Of a stretch of 64,000 nt of DNA, positions 42,570 through 52,575 are shown piece after piece (position 1 is the first letter of the stretch; each line of letters opens with the position of its first letter). The translations under genes and the position numbers were made by a program. Source of the DNA: Shinella zoogloeoides (lineage in GTDB: Bacteria; Pseudomonadota; Alphaproteobacteria; Rhizobiales; Rhizobiaceae); contig NZ_CP086610.1 in the NCBI RefSeq assembly GCF_020883495.1, positions 3,427,001-3,491,000 on the forward strand, read 5' to 3'. The notes beneath the pieces are model-generated. The model worked only from the letters and a program-made list of their open reading frames with translations. It did not search any database and had not been told where the DNA came from.

Positions 42570-43736
42570 ATGACGAAGAACCGCAAACCGCTCGGAAAAT
42601 ACCGCCGGATTGTGATCAAGATCGGCTCGGCCCTGCTCGTCGACCGGGCGAGCGGCCTGAAGAAGGCATGGCTCGACGCCATGTGCCGGGACATCGCGGC
42701 GCTCCGGGCCGGTGGCACGGACGTTCTCGTCGTCTCCTCAGGCGCCATCGCGCTCGGCCGCTCGGTGCTGAAGGTGCCGGCGGGCGCGCTGAAGCTGGAG
42801 GAAAGCCAGGCCGCCGCCGCCGTCGGTCAGATCGCGCTTGCCCGCGCCTGGTCGGAAAGCCTTTCGGCGGACGGCATCGTCGCCGGCCAGATTCTGCTCA
42901 CGCTGGGCGACACGGAAGAGCGCCGCCGCTACCTCAATGCTCGTGCGACGATCAGCCAGCTCCTGAAACTCGGCGCGGTGCCGATCATCAACGAAAACGA
43001 CACGGTCGCGACAACGGAAATCCGCTACGGCGACAACGACCGCCTCGCCGCCCGCGTCGCCACGATGACGGGCGCGGACCTGCTGGTCCTGCTTTCCGAT
43101 ATCGACGGCCTCTATACGGCCCCGCCGCATCTCGACCCTGAGGCACGCTTCCTCGATACCATTGACGCTATCACACCCGAGATCGAGGCGATGGCGGGCG
43201 GTGCGGCTTCGGAACTGTCGCGCGGCGGCATGCGCACCAAGATCGACGCCGGCAAGATCGCGACGGGTGCGGGCTGCGCCATGATCATCGCCTCGGGCAA
43301 GGTCGACCATCCGCTGCGCGCCATCGAAGAGGGCGCGCGCTCCTCCTGGTTCGCCCCTTCCGGGTCGCCCGTCACCGCGCGGAAAACCTGGATTGCCGGG
43401 CAGTTGCAGCCGGCCGGAAGGCTGGAGATCGATGCCGGTGCGGAAACGGCGCTTTCTGCCGGCAAGAGCCTGCTGCCTGCCGGTGTGCGCGGCGTCTGGG
43501 GCTCGTTCTCGCGCGGCGATACGGTTTCGATCTACGGCACGAGCGGCCGCGAGATCGCCCGCGGCCTTGCCGGCTACGATGCCGACGAGGCGCGGCTGAT
43601 CGTCGGCAAGAAATCGGCGGATATCGCCGCCATTCTCGGTTATGCCGGGCGCGCCGCGATGGTGCACAGGGACGATCTCGTGGTGACCGGGCTGCCCGTC
43701 ACCACCGAGGCGGGGAGGGACATGAGTCATGCTTGA
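42570..43736 (+). CDS. proB: Glutamate 5-kinase
   Basis: The 388-residue enzyme phosphorylates glutamate for proline synthesis. It has [29 protein letters not shown] and LSDIDGLYT from the amino-acid kinase fold, and a C-terminal PUA domain from about residue 285. It begins one base after obgE ends and overlaps proA by eight bases. Confidence 0.96.
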   Translation: MTKNRKPLGKYRRIVIKIGSALLVDRASGLKKAWLDAMCRDIAALRAGGTDVLVVSSGAIALGRSVLKVPAGALKLEESQAAAAVGQIALARAWSESLSADGIVAGQILLTLGDTEERRRYLNARATISQLLKLGAVPIINENDTVATTEIRYGDNDRLAARVATMTGADLLVLLSDIDGLYTAPPHLDPEARFLDTIDAITPEIEAMAGGAASELSRGGMRTKIDAGKIATGAGCAMIIASGKVDHPLRAIEEGARSSWFAPSGSPVTARKTWIAGQLQPAGRLEIDAGAETALSAGKSLLPAGVRGVWGSFSRGDTVSIYGTSGREIARGLAGYDADEARLIVGKKSADIAAILGYAGRAAMVHRDDLVVTGLPVTTEAGRDMSHA

Positions 43737-45006
43737 CCAGGTGAAAACCGACATCGACAGCCTGATGGCCGAAATCGGCCGCAACGCCCGCGCCGCCGCC
43801 CGCCCACTCGCCATCGCCACGACTGATCAGAAGAACCGCGCGCTCGAAGCCATGGCGGCGGAAATCCTCGCCAACCGCGAGGCGATCCTTGCCGCCAATA
43901 CCATCGACCTTGCCAATGCGAAGGAAAGCGGCGTCGCCGCCTCCTTCATCGACCGGCTGACGCTGACGGCCGAGCGCATCGAGGGCATTGCCGGCGCGAT
44001 CCGCGATATCGCCGCGCTCAAGGACCCTGTCGGCGACGTCATCGCCGAATGGGACCGCCCGAACGGCCTGCATATCGAGCGCGTGCGCACGCCGCTCGGC
44101 GTCATCGGCGTCATCTACGAGAGCCGGCCGAACGTGACGGCGGATGCCGGCGCGCTGTGCCTGAAGGCCGGCAATGCCGTGATCCTGCGCGGCGGTTCGG
44201 ACAGCGTGAATTCATCGCAGGCGATCCATTCCTGCCTCGTCGCCGGCCTCAAGGCCGCCGGCCTTCCAGAGCATGCGATCCAATATGTGCCGGTGACGGA
44301 CCGCGCCGCCGTCGGCGCCATGCTGTCCGGCCTCGGCGGGGCCATCGACGTCATCGTGCCGCGCGGCGGCAAGAGCCTCGTCGCCCGCGTGCAGAGCGAG
44401 GCGCGCGTGCCGGTCTTCGCCCATCTCGAAGGCCTCTGCCACATCTATGTCGACAAGTCGGCCGACCTCGACATGGCGAAGCGGGTCGTCGTCAACGCCA
44501 AGATGCGCCGTACGGGCGTCTGCGGCTCGATGGAAACGCTGCTGATCGACCGCGCTGTTGCCGATACCCATCTCGCCCCGCTGGTCGAGGGCCTCGTGGC
44601 CGCCGGCTGCGAAGTGCGCGCGACGGAGGAAATCCGCGCCCGCATCCTGAACCTCGTTCCCGCAACGGACGCGGACTGGGCAACGGAATATCTCGACGCC
44701 ATCCTCTCCGTCTCGCTGGTCGACGGCATTTCCGGGGCCATCGAGCATATCAACCGCTGGTCCTCCGCCCATACGGAGGCGGTGATCGCGGAAGATCCCG
44801 CCGTCGTCGAGCGCTTCTTCACGGAAATCGATTCGGCGATCCTCCTGCACAACGCCTCCACCCAGTTCGCCGATGGCGGCGAATTCGGCATGGGCGGCGA
44901 GATCGGCATCGCCACCGGCAAGATGCATGCGCGCGGCCCTGTCGGCGTCGAGCAGCTCACCTCCTTCAAATACCGGGTGCGCGGCACCGGACAGGTGCGG
45001 CCCTGA
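43729..45006 (+). CDS. proA: Glutamate-5-semialdehyde dehydrogenase
   Basis: This 425-residue enzyme reduces glutamyl 5-phosphate to the semialdehyde, the second step of proline synthesis. It has the aldehyde-dehydrogenase-like fold with [28 protein letters not shown] and the catalytic Cys region [12 protein letters not shown]. It follows proB with an eight-base overlap, so the two enzymes are likely made together. Confidence 0.96.
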   Translation: MLDQVKTDIDSLMAEIGRNARAAARPLAIATTDQKNRALEAMAAEILANREAILAANTIDLANAKESGVAASFIDRLTLTAERIEGIAGAIRDIAALKDPVGDVIAEWDRPNGLHIERVRTPLGVIGVIYESRPNVTADAGALCLKAGNAVILRGGSDSVNSSQAIHSCLVAGLKAAGLPEHAIQYVPVTDRAAVGAMLSGLGGAIDVIVPRGGKSLVARVQSEARVPVFAHLEGLCHIYVDKSADLDMAKRVVVNAKMRRTGVCGSMETLLIDRAVADTHLAPLVEGLVAAGCEVRATEEIRARILNLVPATDADWATEYLDAILSVSLVDGISGAIEHINRWSSAHTEAVIAEDPAVVERFFTEIDSAILLHNASTQFADGGEFGMGGEIGIATGKMHARGPVGVEQLTSFKYRVRGTGQVRP

Positions 45007-45007
45007 C

Positions 45008-45652
45008 GTGACGGCGGAGGCGGTGGCAGAGCGCTATCTGAGGATGCCGCATGTCGAAAAGGGCATGAAGGTCGGCCTGTTCGGCGGCTCCTTCAACCCG
45101 CCGCATCAGGGCCATGCGCTCGTCGCGGAAATCGCGCTGCGCCGCCTCGGTCTCGACCAGCTCTGGTGGATGGTCACCCCCGGCAATCCCCTGAAGGATC
45201 ACCGGCAGCTCGCCCCGCTCGCCGAGCGCATCCGTCTCAGCGAAGCAATGGCGCCCGGTCCACGTGTCAAGGTAACGGCCTTCGAGAAGCGGCTCGGCCA
45301 GAGCTATACGGCAAGGACGCTGGAGCGGGTGCAGGCGCTGAATAGCGGCGTCCACTTCATCTGGATCATGGGCGCGGACAATCTCGGCACCTTCCATCGC
45401 TGGCAGAACTGGCAGAAGATCGCCTGCACCTTCCCCATCGCTGTCATCGACCGGCCCGGCTCGACGCTTGCCTACCTCTCCTCGCGCATGGCGAAAACCT
45501 TCGACTATGCGCGCGTCGACGAGGAGGACGCGATGTCGCTGGCGGGCCGCCGCGCGCCCGCCTGGACCTTCATTCACGGGCCGCGCTCGCCGCTTTCCTC
45601 CACGGCGCTGCGCGACCAAATGGCCCTGGAAAAAACCATCCATCAGAAGTGA
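45008..45652 (+). CDS. nadD: Nicotinate-nucleotide adenylyltransferase
   Basis: This NAD-synthesis enzyme joins AMP to nicotinate mononucleotide. The core begins VGLFGGSFNPPHQGHALVAE with the nucleotidyltransferase HxGH motif, and the C-terminus has SSTALRDQM, matching the ISSTxxR pattern. Starts at GTG 45008, ATG 45044 and ATG 45065 are possible; GTG 45008 (214 residues) is chosen because the stretch YLRMPHVEKGM looks conserved in rhizobia (from memory). The gene begins one base after proA. Confidence 0.9.
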   Translation: MTAEAVAERYLRMPHVEKGMKVGLFGGSFNPPHQGHALVAEIALRRLGLDQLWWMVTPGNPLKDHRQLAPLAERIRLSEAMAPGPRVKVTAFEKRLGQSYTARTLERVQALNSGVHFIWIMGADNLGTFHRWQNWQKIACTFPIAVIDRPGSTLAYLSSRMAKTFDYARVDEEDAMSLAGRRAPAWTFIHGPRSPLSSTALRDQMALEKTIHQK

Positions 45653-45750
45653 CGTCTTGAAACTCATACCCATCGGTGCCTACATTTAGTAGGTGTCGGC
45701 GCGGTTTGCCGGTACGGACGTGCTGTTTTGTTATTCGGAAAGGAACGAAC

Positions 45751-46164
45751 CTGACAACAGTGCACGCAAAGGGAAACGTCGTCGGCGTTTTCTCCAGGAG
45801 CGCGGGACGGGGCGATGATGCCGCCGACCGGGCCCTTCAACTGGTCCTCGCCAGCCTCGAGGACTCCAAGGCGGAAGATATCGTCACCATCAACATTGCC
45901 GGCAAATCGGCGCTGGGCGACTACATGGTGGTCGTGTCCGGACGCTCGAACCGTCATGTCACGGCGATCGCCGATCACCTCATCACCGATCTCAAGGACG
46001 AAGGCCTGGGCAATGCCCGCGTCGAGGGCCTTGAGGCGGGCGACTGGGTGCTGATCGACACCGGCGATATCATCATCCATGTGTTCCGGCCGGAAATCCG
46101 GGAGTTCTACAACATCGAACGGATGTGGGCGGCTCCCGAGATCGAAGACGGTACGGTACACTAA
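45751..46164 (+). CDS. rsfS: Ribosomal silencing factor RsfS
   Basis: The protein (137 residues if CTG starts) has the RsfS pattern: ALQLVLASLEDSKAEDIVTI, DYMVVVSGRSNRHVTAIADH, GDWVLIDTGDIIIHVF and EIREFYNIERMW. RsfS blocks joining of ribosomal subunits under starvation. The start is unusual. AAAGGA is followed after six bases by CTG (45751), then ACA ACA GTG; the GTG at 45760 lies too far from the ribosome site, and an upstream GTG at 45676 would add unconserved sequence. It is followed by rlmH. Confidence 0.92.
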   Translation: MTTVHAKGNVVGVFSRSAGRGDDAADRALQLVLASLEDSKAEDIVTINIAGKSALGDYMVVVSGRSNRHVTAIADHLITDLKDEGLGNARVEGLEAGDWVLIDTGDIIIHVFRPEIREFYNIERMWAAPEIEDGTVH

Positions 46165-46244
46165 TTCAGAACGCCGGGCGCCTGTCCGGCGAGGAACAAC
46201 GGTGGCGCGGCTGAGCGCCGCCCGAACGGACAGGGCTTTGGGCG

Positions 46245-46727
46245 ATGCGGGTGGGACTTTTTTCGGTGGGACGGCTGAAGGCCGGCCCTGAGAAGGAACT
46301 TGCGGCCCGCTATATCGACCGTTTCGCGAAGGCCGGTCCCGCCATCGGCCTCGAACTCGGCAAGCTTGCCGAAGTCGGCGAAAGCCGGGCCGGCAATGCC
46401 GAGACGCGCAAGCGCGAGGAAGCGGCGATGCTGGAAAAGGCGCTGCCCGACGGCGCCGTGCTGATCCTGCTCGACGAGCGCGGCAAATCGCTCGATTCCC
46501 CCGCCTTTGCCGATCTTCTCGGCGGCTTCCGCGATTCGGGAAAGCGCGACCTGATGATCGCCATCGGCGGCGCCGACGGACTGGACCCCGCCCTCTACGA
46601 GCGGGCAAACGCCACGCTCTGCCTCGGCAAGATGACCTGGCCGCACCAGCTCGTGCGCATCCTGCTCGCCGAACAGCTCTATCGCGCCGTCACCATCCTC
46701 TCCGGCCATCCCTACCATCGTAGTTGA
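46245..46727 (+). CDS. rlmH: 23S rRNA pseudouridine(1915)-N3-methyltransferase
   Basis: The 160-residue SPOUT enzyme starts MRVGLFSVGRLKAGPEKELA and ends ILSGHPYHRS, the invariant RlmH terminus. The AdoMet knot region is IAIGGADGLDP. RlmH methylates pseudouridine 1915 in helix 69 of the 23S rRNA. It lies 80 bases after rsfS, an order common in bacteria. Confidence 0.96.
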   Translation: MRVGLFSVGRLKAGPEKELAARYIDRFAKAGPAIGLELGKLAEVGESRAGNAETRKREEAAMLEKALPDGAVLILLDERGKSLDSPAFADLLGGFRDSGKRDLMIAIGGADGLDPALYERANATLCLGKMTWPHQLVRILLAEQLYRAVTILSGHPYHRS

Positions 46728-46842
46728 CGCCACCGCCGCGCAAGCCCTGACGGGCATCATGGCAAAGCCGTATTTTCGGCGCTGTTTCTTGGCGAAATCG
46801 GCAAATCAGCATAGAGCGGGCATAACGGACATTCGGGAAGCG

Positions 46843-48273
46843 ATGAGGAAGACGGGCACAGCCAATTCCGGCAAGGGTGTCAGCCGCCTGCTGCGGCCGG
46901 CATTGCTGTCTGCCGTCCTGCTGCCGGCGCTCATCTGTCAGCCTCTCCGTGCCGAACCGCAGGGCGCCGCCGCCGCGCTGGAAAAGACCGGGGCATTGCC
47001 CAAGGCCGAGCCGGACCCGGCCGCCGCCCTTGCGCTGCGCCGCGACAGCACGCGGCGCGAACTGGAAACGCTCTCCCAGTCCATCACCGTTTCCGACGAG
47101 AAGACGAAGCAGCTCGAAGCCGAGATCGCCACGCTGGAAAAGTCGCGGCAGACTCTGCGCGAGGAGATCGTCAAGTCGGCCGCGCTGCGCAAGGAGATGG
47201 AAGGCAAAATCCTCGACGGCGAGAAGCGGCTGGAGGGCATGCGCGAGGAGGAGGCGGGCGTGCGCGCCTCGCTGCACGAGCGCCGCGGGCTGCTTGCCGA
47301 GGTGCTGGCCGCGCTCCAGCGCATGGGCCGCAACCCGCCGCCGGCCCTGCTGGTGACGCCGGACGATGCGCTCGCCTCCGTGCGCAGCGCCATCCTGCTC
47401 GGCGCGGTCGTGCCCGGCATCCGCAAGGAGACGGACGCGCTCATCGACGACCTCTCCGCCCTCATGGACATCAAGAGCGACATCGACCGGGAAAAGACCG
47501 AACTGACCGACGCCATGCAGGTGCGCATCGAGGCGGAAAAGCGCGTCGAGCTGCTGGTCGCCGAGAACGAGGCGCTGACACAGACGAACAGCCGCACGCT
47601 TGCCGCCGAGCGCCGCCGGGCCGAGGAACTCGCCGCCCGCGCGACAAGCCTCGAAGGCCTGATCGGCAGCCTGGAGCAGGAAATCGGCTCGGTGCGCGAC
47701 GCCGCCGCGCTGGCCCGCTCCAAGGAAGAGGAGCGGCGCAACCAGAGCGACGCGGAGCGGGAAAAGGCGAGGGCGCTTGCCCGCGAGACGATGCCCGACA
47801 AAAACCGCATTGCTCCGGCATATGAATTCCCGGAGCTGCAGGCAAAACTCGATTTTCCCGTGGCGGGCGACGTCCTGCGCCAGTTTGGCGAGGCGGACGG
47901 CACCGGCCATGATTCGCAGGGGCTGACGCTGGCCGCCAATCCGGGCGCGCTGGTGACGGCGCCCGCGGACGGTTGGATCGTCTTCGCCGGAACGTTCCGC
48001 AGCTATGGACGCATGATCATCCTGAACGCCGGCGAGGGCTACCATCTGGTGCTGGCCGGCATGGACAAGGTGAATGTGCGCGAAGGGCAGTTCGTCGTGG
48101 CGGGAGAACCGCTTGCCACGATGGGCGAGAAAAGGGTCGCGAGTGTCAACGCTTTGACGCTGGAAACAGACAAGCCGACACTCTACATTGAATTCCGAAA
48201 AAACGGAAAACCGGTTGATTCCCGACCGTGGTGGTCCGCAAAAAATCCTGGAAAGGCACGCAATGATTCGTAG
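46843..48273 (+). CDS. EnvC-like murein hydrolase activator
   Basis: From ATG 46843 the protein has 476 residues: a signal peptide (LLRPALLSAVLLPALICQ), a long coiled coil at about residues 60-300, and a C-terminal LytM/M23 domain (FPVAGDVLRQFGEADGTGHD; LYIEFRKNGKPVD). The metal-binding His-x3-Asp and His-x-His of active M23 peptidases are missing, so it should activate an amidase rather than cut peptidoglycan itself, as EnvC does. The frame is open 28 codons upstream to ATG 46759. It overlaps the ctpA start by eleven bases. Confidence 0.88.
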   Translation: MRKTGTANSGKGVSRLLRPALLSAVLLPALICQPLRAEPQGAAAALEKTGALPKAEPDPAAALALRRDSTRRELETLSQSITVSDEKTKQLEAEIATLEKSRQTLREEIVKSAALRKEMEGKILDGEKRLEGMREEEAGVRASLHERRGLLAEVLAALQRMGRNPPPALLVTPDDALASVRSAILLGAVVPGIRKETDALIDDLSALMDIKSDIDREKTELTDAMQVRIEAEKRVELLVAENEALTQTNSRTLAAERRRAEELAARATSLEGLIGSLEQEIGSVRDAAALARSKEEERRNQSDAEREKARALARETMPDKNRIAPAYEFPELQAKLDFPVAGDVLRQFGEADGTGHDSQGLTLAANPGALVTAPADGWIVFAGTFRSYGRMIILNAGEGYHLVLAGMDKVNVREGQFVVAGEPLATMGEKRVASVNALTLETDKPTLYIEFRKNGKPVDSRPWWSAKNPGKARNDS

Positions 48274-49585
48274 GGCTTCACTTGTTATTGTCGGTGCACT
48301 CATGGGTGCCACGGCCATGAGCGTCATCAACACGGTCACGCTGCCCGCCGAAGCCGCCGGCTCGTCGACCTATCGCGAGCTTTCCATCTTCGGCGACGTC
48401 TTCGAGCGCGTGCGCGCCCAGTACGTGACGCCGCCCAAGGAAGACCAGCTCATCGAGAACGCCATCAACGGCATGCTCACCTCGCTCGACCCGCATTCGT
48501 CCTACATGAATGCGAAGGACGCCGAGGACATGCGCACCCAGACGCGCGGCGAATTCGGCGGCCTCGGCATCGAGGTCACGATGGAAGACGAGCTCGTCAA
48601 GGTCATCACCCCGATCGACGACACGCCGGCGGCCCGCGCGGGCGTTCTGGCCGGCGACTTCATCGCGAAGATCGACGGCGTGGACGTGCGCGGCCTGAAG
48701 CTGGAAGAAGCGGTCGAAAAGATGCGCGGCGCCGTCAACACGCCGATCAAGCTGACGCTGATCCGCAAGGGCGCCGACAAGCCGATCGAACTGACCGTCG
48801 TGCGCGACATCATCGCCGTGAAGGCGGTCAAGTCGCGCGTCGAGGGCGATGTCGGTTATCTGCGCGTCATCTCCTTCACGGACAAGACCTATGACGACCT
48901 GGAAGCCGCGATCAACAAGATCAAGGAAGAGGTTCCGGCCGACAAGCTGAAGGGCTACGTGCTGGACCTGCGCCTCAATCCGGGCGGCCTGCTCGACCAG
49001 GCGATCAACGTCTCCGACGCCTTCCTGGAGCGCGGCGAGGTCGTCTCGACCCGCGGCCGCGACGAGGAGGACACCCGCCGCTTCAACGCGACGCCGGGCG
49101 ACATCGTCGACGGCAAGCCGGTTATCGTCATGATCAATGGCGGCTCGGCTTCGGCATCGGAAATCGTCGCCGGCGCGCTGCAGGACCTGCGCCGCGCCAC
49201 CGTGCTCGGCACGCGTTCCTTCGGCAAGGGTTCCGTGCAGACCATCATTCCGATGGGCGACGCCGGCGCGCTGCGCCTGACGACGGCGCTCTACTACACG
49301 CCGTCGGGCAAATCGATCCAGGGCACCGGCATCACGCCGGACATCACGGTCGAGCAGCCGCTGCCGCCCGAGCTTCAGGGCAAGGTCGAAAACGCCAGCG
49401 AATCCAGCCTGCGCGGCCATATCCAGGGCCAGAGCGAGACGGACGCCGGCTCGGGCTCCTCGGCCTATGTGCCGCCGGAAGCCAAGGACGACAAGCAGCT
49501 CCAGTATGCGCTGGAACTGCTGCGCGGCCAGAAGACCGATCCGGCCTTCCCGGCCAATCCGGAAAAGGCCGAGCTGAAGCAGTAA
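48263..49585 (+). CDS. ctpA: Carboxy-terminal processing protease (S41)
   Basis: This 440-residue periplasmic protease starts at ATG 48263 after GGAAAGG. It has a signal segment, a PDZ domain (GGLGIEVTMEDELVKVITPI) and the S41 catalytic Ser/Lys region: INGGSASASEIVAGALQD and TRSFGKGSVQT. It trims proteins at their C-termini, often cell-wall enzymes; the EnvC-like gene just upstream fits that. A terminator follows. Confidence 0.95.
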   Translation: MIRRASLVIVGALMGATAMSVINTVTLPAEAAGSSTYRELSIFGDVFERVRAQYVTPPKEDQLIENAINGMLTSLDPHSSYMNAKDAEDMRTQTRGEFGGLGIEVTMEDELVKVITPIDDTPAARAGVLAGDFIAKIDGVDVRGLKLEEAVEKMRGAVNTPIKLTLIRKGADKPIELTVVRDIIAVKAVKSRVEGDVGYLRVISFTDKTYDDLEAAINKIKEEVPADKLKGYVLDLRLNPGGLLDQAINVSDAFLERGEVVSTRGRDEEDTRRFNATPGDIVDGKPVIVMINGGSASASEIVAGALQDLRRATVLGTRSFGKGSVQTIIPMGDAGALRLTTALYYTPSGKSIQGTGITPDITVEQPLPPELQGKVENASESSLRGHIQGQSETDAGSGSSAYVPPEAKDDKQLQYALELLRGQKTDPAFPANPEKAELKQ

Positions 49586-49595
49586 CCCGCCTTCA

Positions 49596-49625
49596 CGAGG
49601 CCCGTGACCGCACGGGCCTCGTTTT
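49596..49625 (+). terminator. Terminator after ctpA
   Basis: CGAGGCCCGTG and CACGGGCCTCG pair around ACCG and run into TTTT. It lies eleven bases after the ctpA stop. Confidence 0.88.
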
Positions 49626-49655
49626 CCCGCACCTTCCGGCCAGCGCGGACTGACC

Positions 49656-50846
49656 TTGGGCACAGATATTCACGCACCTCTCGGCCAGAACCGCAAGGCA
49701 AGGCCAGGACCCGCGGGACCGTCCCGGTTCTCGCGCGGAACGATCGCGTTCACGCTCGCGGCCATCGGCCTCCTTGGCTTTTCCGGCTGGACGGCGCTGA
49801 CACCGAGCGGATTGCGCACCGCCTCCCTTCCCATCCCCGCCGAACAAACCGTCGCCGAGGCCAAAGCCGATCAGAAGACGGCCGAGGCCGGCGACGGCGT
49901 GCGCCGGGCCAACGGACTTTCCGGCGCCCGCGTCGAGGAAACGCTGACCGAGAACGGCAACGTGGTCCGCAAATATTCGCCCGGCGCCCGCGACGGCGCC
50001 GGCCCGCTCATCATCGAGGCGAACCGGATCGGCCAGGACGCCCGCAGCGCCGCCTTCCCGAACGAGGACCTGCTGGAAGAGACGTCGGACGGCAAGATCC
50101 CGGTCATCGGTCTCGATGGCACGCGGCCGATGGATCAATATGCCCGGCCCTGGTCCGGCACGCGCGGCACACGCGTCGCCATCGTCCTCGGCGGCCTCGG
50201 CCTCAGCCAGACAGGCACGCAGCGGGCGATCCGCGAGCTGCCCGGCGAAGTGACGCTCGCCTTCGCCGCCAGCGGCAACAGCCTGCCGCGCTGGATGCAG
50301 GAGGCGCGCCGCGGCGGCCACGAAATCCTGCTGCAGATGCCGCTCGAACCCTTCGACTTTCCGCAGAACGATCCCGGCGCCTTCACGCTGCGCACGGATA
50401 TGAGCGAGGCGCAGAACCTTGCCGAGCTGCACAGCGCCATGGCGCGGCTCACCAATTATACCGGCATCGTCAACTTCATGGGCGGCCGCTTCCTGTCGAA
50501 TGCCGATGCGCTGGAGCCGGTCATGCGCGACATTGCCAGCCGCGGCCTTCTCTTCCTCGACGACGGCAGCACGGCGCAGTCGCTCTCCGGCACCCTTGCA
50601 GGCGCAATCGAAGCGCCGCACGCCTTCGCCGACCTCCAGCTCGACGCCGATCTTTCCGAGGCGGCGGTGCTGAAGAAACTCGACGAACTGGAACGCATCG
50701 CGCGGCGCAACGGCACGGCCATCGGCATCGCCTCGGCCTTCGACGAAAGTGTGGACGCCATCCGCAAATGGTGCGAGGAAGCGGAAACACGCGGCATCGA
50801 GATCGTCGGCGTCGCCTCGCTCGCGGCCGTTCCCGCCAGAAAATAG
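49656..50846 (+). CDS. Divergent polysaccharide deacetylase family protein
   Basis: The 396-residue protein starts with TTG at 49656. It has an N-terminal membrane anchor (IAFTLAAIGLLGFSGW), a variable linker to about residue 165, and a divergent polysaccharide deacetylase domain (VAIVLGGLGLSQTGTQRAIR, HEILLQMPLEPFDFPQNDPG, FMGGRFLSNADALEPVM, LLFLDDGSTAQSLSG). Such proteins commonly follow ctpA and envC in alphaproteobacteria and probably act on envelope glycans. The activity is not demonstrated. Confidence 0.88.
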   Translation: MGTDIHAPLGQNRKARPGPAGPSRFSRGTIAFTLAAIGLLGFSGWTALTPSGLRTASLPIPAEQTVAEAKADQKTAEAGDGVRRANGLSGARVEETLTENGNVVRKYSPGARDGAGPLIIEANRIGQDARSAAFPNEDLLEETSDGKIPVIGLDGTRPMDQYARPWSGTRGTRVAIVLGGLGLSQTGTQRAIRELPGEVTLAFAASGNSLPRWMQEARRGGHEILLQMPLEPFDFPQNDPGAFTLRTDMSEAQNLAELHSAMARLTNYTGIVNFMGGRFLSNADALEPVMRDIASRGLLFLDDGSTAQSLSGTLAGAIEAPHAFADLQLDADLSEAAVLKKLDELERIARRNGTAIGIASAFDESVDAIRKWCEEAETRGIEIVGVASLAAVPARK

Positions 50847-50855
50847 GACACTTCG

Positions 50856-51383
50856 ATGGGCAAGGATAAGGACAAGGTGGTGCGGGCCGAGGATCTGCCC
50901 TACCGCCCCTGCGTCGGCATCATGGTGCTGAACGCCGACAACAAGGTCTGGGCCGGCCGGCGCATTCCCGTCGGCAATTCGGAATATGACGGCTCGCCGC
51001 AGCTCTGGCAGATGCCGCAGGGCGGCATCGACAAGGGCGAGGACCCGCTGGAAGCCGCCTATCGCGAGCTTTACGAAGAGACCGGCATGAAGAGCGTATC
51101 CCTCATCGCGGATGCCGGCCGCTGGATCGACTACGACCTGCCGGCCCATCTCCTCGGCATCGGCCTCAAGGGCAAGTATCGCGGCCAGACCCAGCGCTGG
51201 TTCGCCTTCCGCTTCGAAGGCGCGGAAAACGAGATCGCCATCAACCCGCCGCCGGGCGGCCACGAGGCGGAATTCGACGCCTGGGAATGGAAGGCGATGC
51301 GCGACCTGCCGGGCCTGATCGTGCCCTTCAAGCGCAAGGTCTACGAGGAGGTCGTCGCGGCCTTCGCGCATCTGGCGCCCTGA
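50856..51383 (+). CDS. rppH: RNA pyrophosphohydrolase
   Basis: The 175-residue Nudix enzyme has the box [22 protein letters not shown], written here in part as [15 protein letters not shown] and ELYEETG, plus WQMPQGG and [10 protein letters not shown], as in RppH/IalA. It removes pyrophosphate from mRNA 5' ends to start decay. The gene is ten bases after the deacetylase gene. It meets bfr convergently over a strong terminator. Confidence 0.93.
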   Translation: MGKDKDKVVRAEDLPYRPCVGIMVLNADNKVWAGRRIPVGNSEYDGSPQLWQMPQGGIDKGEDPLEAAYRELYEETGMKSVSLIADAGRWIDYDLPAHLLGIGLKGKYRGQTQRWFAFRFEGAENEIAINPPPGGHEAEFDAWEWKAMRDLPGLIVPFKRKVYEEVVAAFAHLAP

Positions 51384-51390
51384 AACAAAA

Positions 51391-51415
51391 AACCCCGGCA
51401 AAGCCGGGGTTTTTC
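51391..51415. terminator. Bidirectional terminator between rppH and bfr
   Basis: AACCCCGGC-AAA-GCCGGGGTT is followed by TTTT on the plus strand and, reading the other way, also ends in a T run. Confidence 0.92.
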
Positions 51416-51435
51416 GTATCTGCAAAGGCCGAAAC

Positions 51436-51921
51436 TTATTCCGCTTCGTTGGCCGGGGCCGCGTTGAGCTGGCCGTATTTCGCTTCGCCGATCGTGCCGA
51501 GCAGTTCGAGCTGGGTTTCGAGGAAGTCGATATGGCCTTCCTCGTCGATCAGCAGCTCCTCGAAGAGCTTCATGCTGACATAGTCACCGGCTTCATAACA
51601 GATGTCGCGCGACTTCTTGTAGGCCGCACGGGCGTCGTATTCGCCGGCAAGGTCGGCTTCCAGCACTTCCTTGACGTTCTGGCCGATGCGCATGGGCGCG
51701 ACGGTCTGAAGGTTCGGGTGGCCTTCGAGGAAGATGATGCGGGCGACCAGCTTGTCGGCGTGCTGCATCTCTTCGATGGACTCGGCGCGCTCCTTCTTGG
51801 CGAGAAGCGTGTAACCCCAGTCTTCGAGAAGGCGGTAGTGGAGCCAGTACTGGTTGACAGCACCCAGCTCGAGATAGAGCGCTTCGTTAAGCTGCTCGAT
51901 GACTTTTTTGTCGCCTTTCAA
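51436..51921 (-). CDS. bfr: Bacterioferritin
   Basis: The 161-residue ferritin from TTG 51921 has the metal-site pattern: [40 protein letters not shown] and [14 protein letters not shown]. The Met at residue 52-equivalent (EEMQHADKL) can bind haem. TTG is preferred over ATG 51945 because AGGAG lies eight bases before it and because 161 residues is the usual length. Bfr stores iron as ferric mineral. It overlaps the 3' end of bfd by 35 bases. Confidence 0.94.
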   Translation of the reverse strand: MKGDKKVIEQLNEALYLELGAVNQYWLHYRLLEDWGYTLLAKKERAESIEEMQHADKLVARIIFLEGHPNLQTVAPMRIGQNVKEVLEADLAGEYDARAAYKKSRDICYEAGDYVSMKLFEELLIDEEGHIDFLETQLELLGTIGEAKYGQLNAAPANEAE

Positions 51922-52198
51922 GGTCCGCTCTCCTGTTTTCTTCATGGAATTGTTTGAGGCGGGTCATGAAATCAAATATCTCGGCATCCGTCGAGTCACG
52001 ACGGGCGTGATACTGCTCGGTGGTGCGGATGATGATGTCGACGACGTTGGGGAAACAGCCGCAGCAACGGCCGCGCTTCTGCATCGCATGATAGACTTTC
52101 GCGGGCACGATGAGCTGCCAACAGTCCTCGTCGAGGAGGCTGTTGACCACGTCAACGATTTCCTTATCGGTGATGAAATTGCAGCTACACACCAGCAT
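51887..52198 (-). CDS. bfd: Bacterioferritin-associated ferredoxin (Bfd-like)
   Basis: From ATG 52198 the protein has 103 residues. It begins [20 protein letters not shown] and contains [17 protein letters not shown], so the four cysteines of the [2Fe-2S] site are present. It reduces the mineral core of Bfr to release iron. It is the first gene of the bfd-bfr operon; an upstream frame to 52300 is non-coding leader. Confidence 0.92.
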   Translation of the reverse strand: MLVCSCNFITDKEIVDVVNSLLDEDCWQLIVPAKVYHAMQKRGRCCGCFPNVVDIIIRTTEQYHARRDSTDAEIFDFMTRLKQFHEENRRADLERRQKSHRAA

Positions 52199-52299
52199 TT
52201 CGTCTTGCCCGTCATACGCAAAGCACTGAGTTTCCGGGATTAAGCAAAAGGCGACCTTTGTTGTCAAGAATGAACAGGTCAGCCTTCCTGACTCATTCA

Positions 52300-52315
52300 T
52301 TTAGACTCGTTCTAA
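52300..52315 (-). promoter_or_regulatory. Candidate Irr box (iron control element) for bfd-bfr
   Basis: TTTAGACTCGTTCTAA resembles the iron control element bound by Irr in alphaproteobacteria (TTTAGAAnnnTTCTAAA, from memory). The arms TTAGA/TCTAA are perfect. It lies about 100 bases upstream of bfd on the minus strand, a good position for control of iron-storage genes. Confidence 0.65.
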
Positions 52316-52575
52316 TCTTGAATGAATCTGTCGGCTTTTCATAGGGTTACAGTTCGATGACAGGTGCGCCCGGCGCATCGGGTGCGGCAAACTGACCGAT
52401 CACGATTTGTTGCAAAATACCGGCCCAGACCGGATTGCGCCGCCGCCCCGTTCTTCGCCTGGGCGGGCCGGACGGCTCGAATCGTGCGGCGTCCGCGTCC
52501 CGCGCAGGCGCGGCATGCAAATTCGACCCTCGAAAAACGCTGGAAATCGTCTATATGACGGGCAAAGGAGACTCT

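Noticed and set aside
44049..45011. Second long frame within proA
   Set aside because: Out-of-frame shadow; proA has a full set of family motifs.
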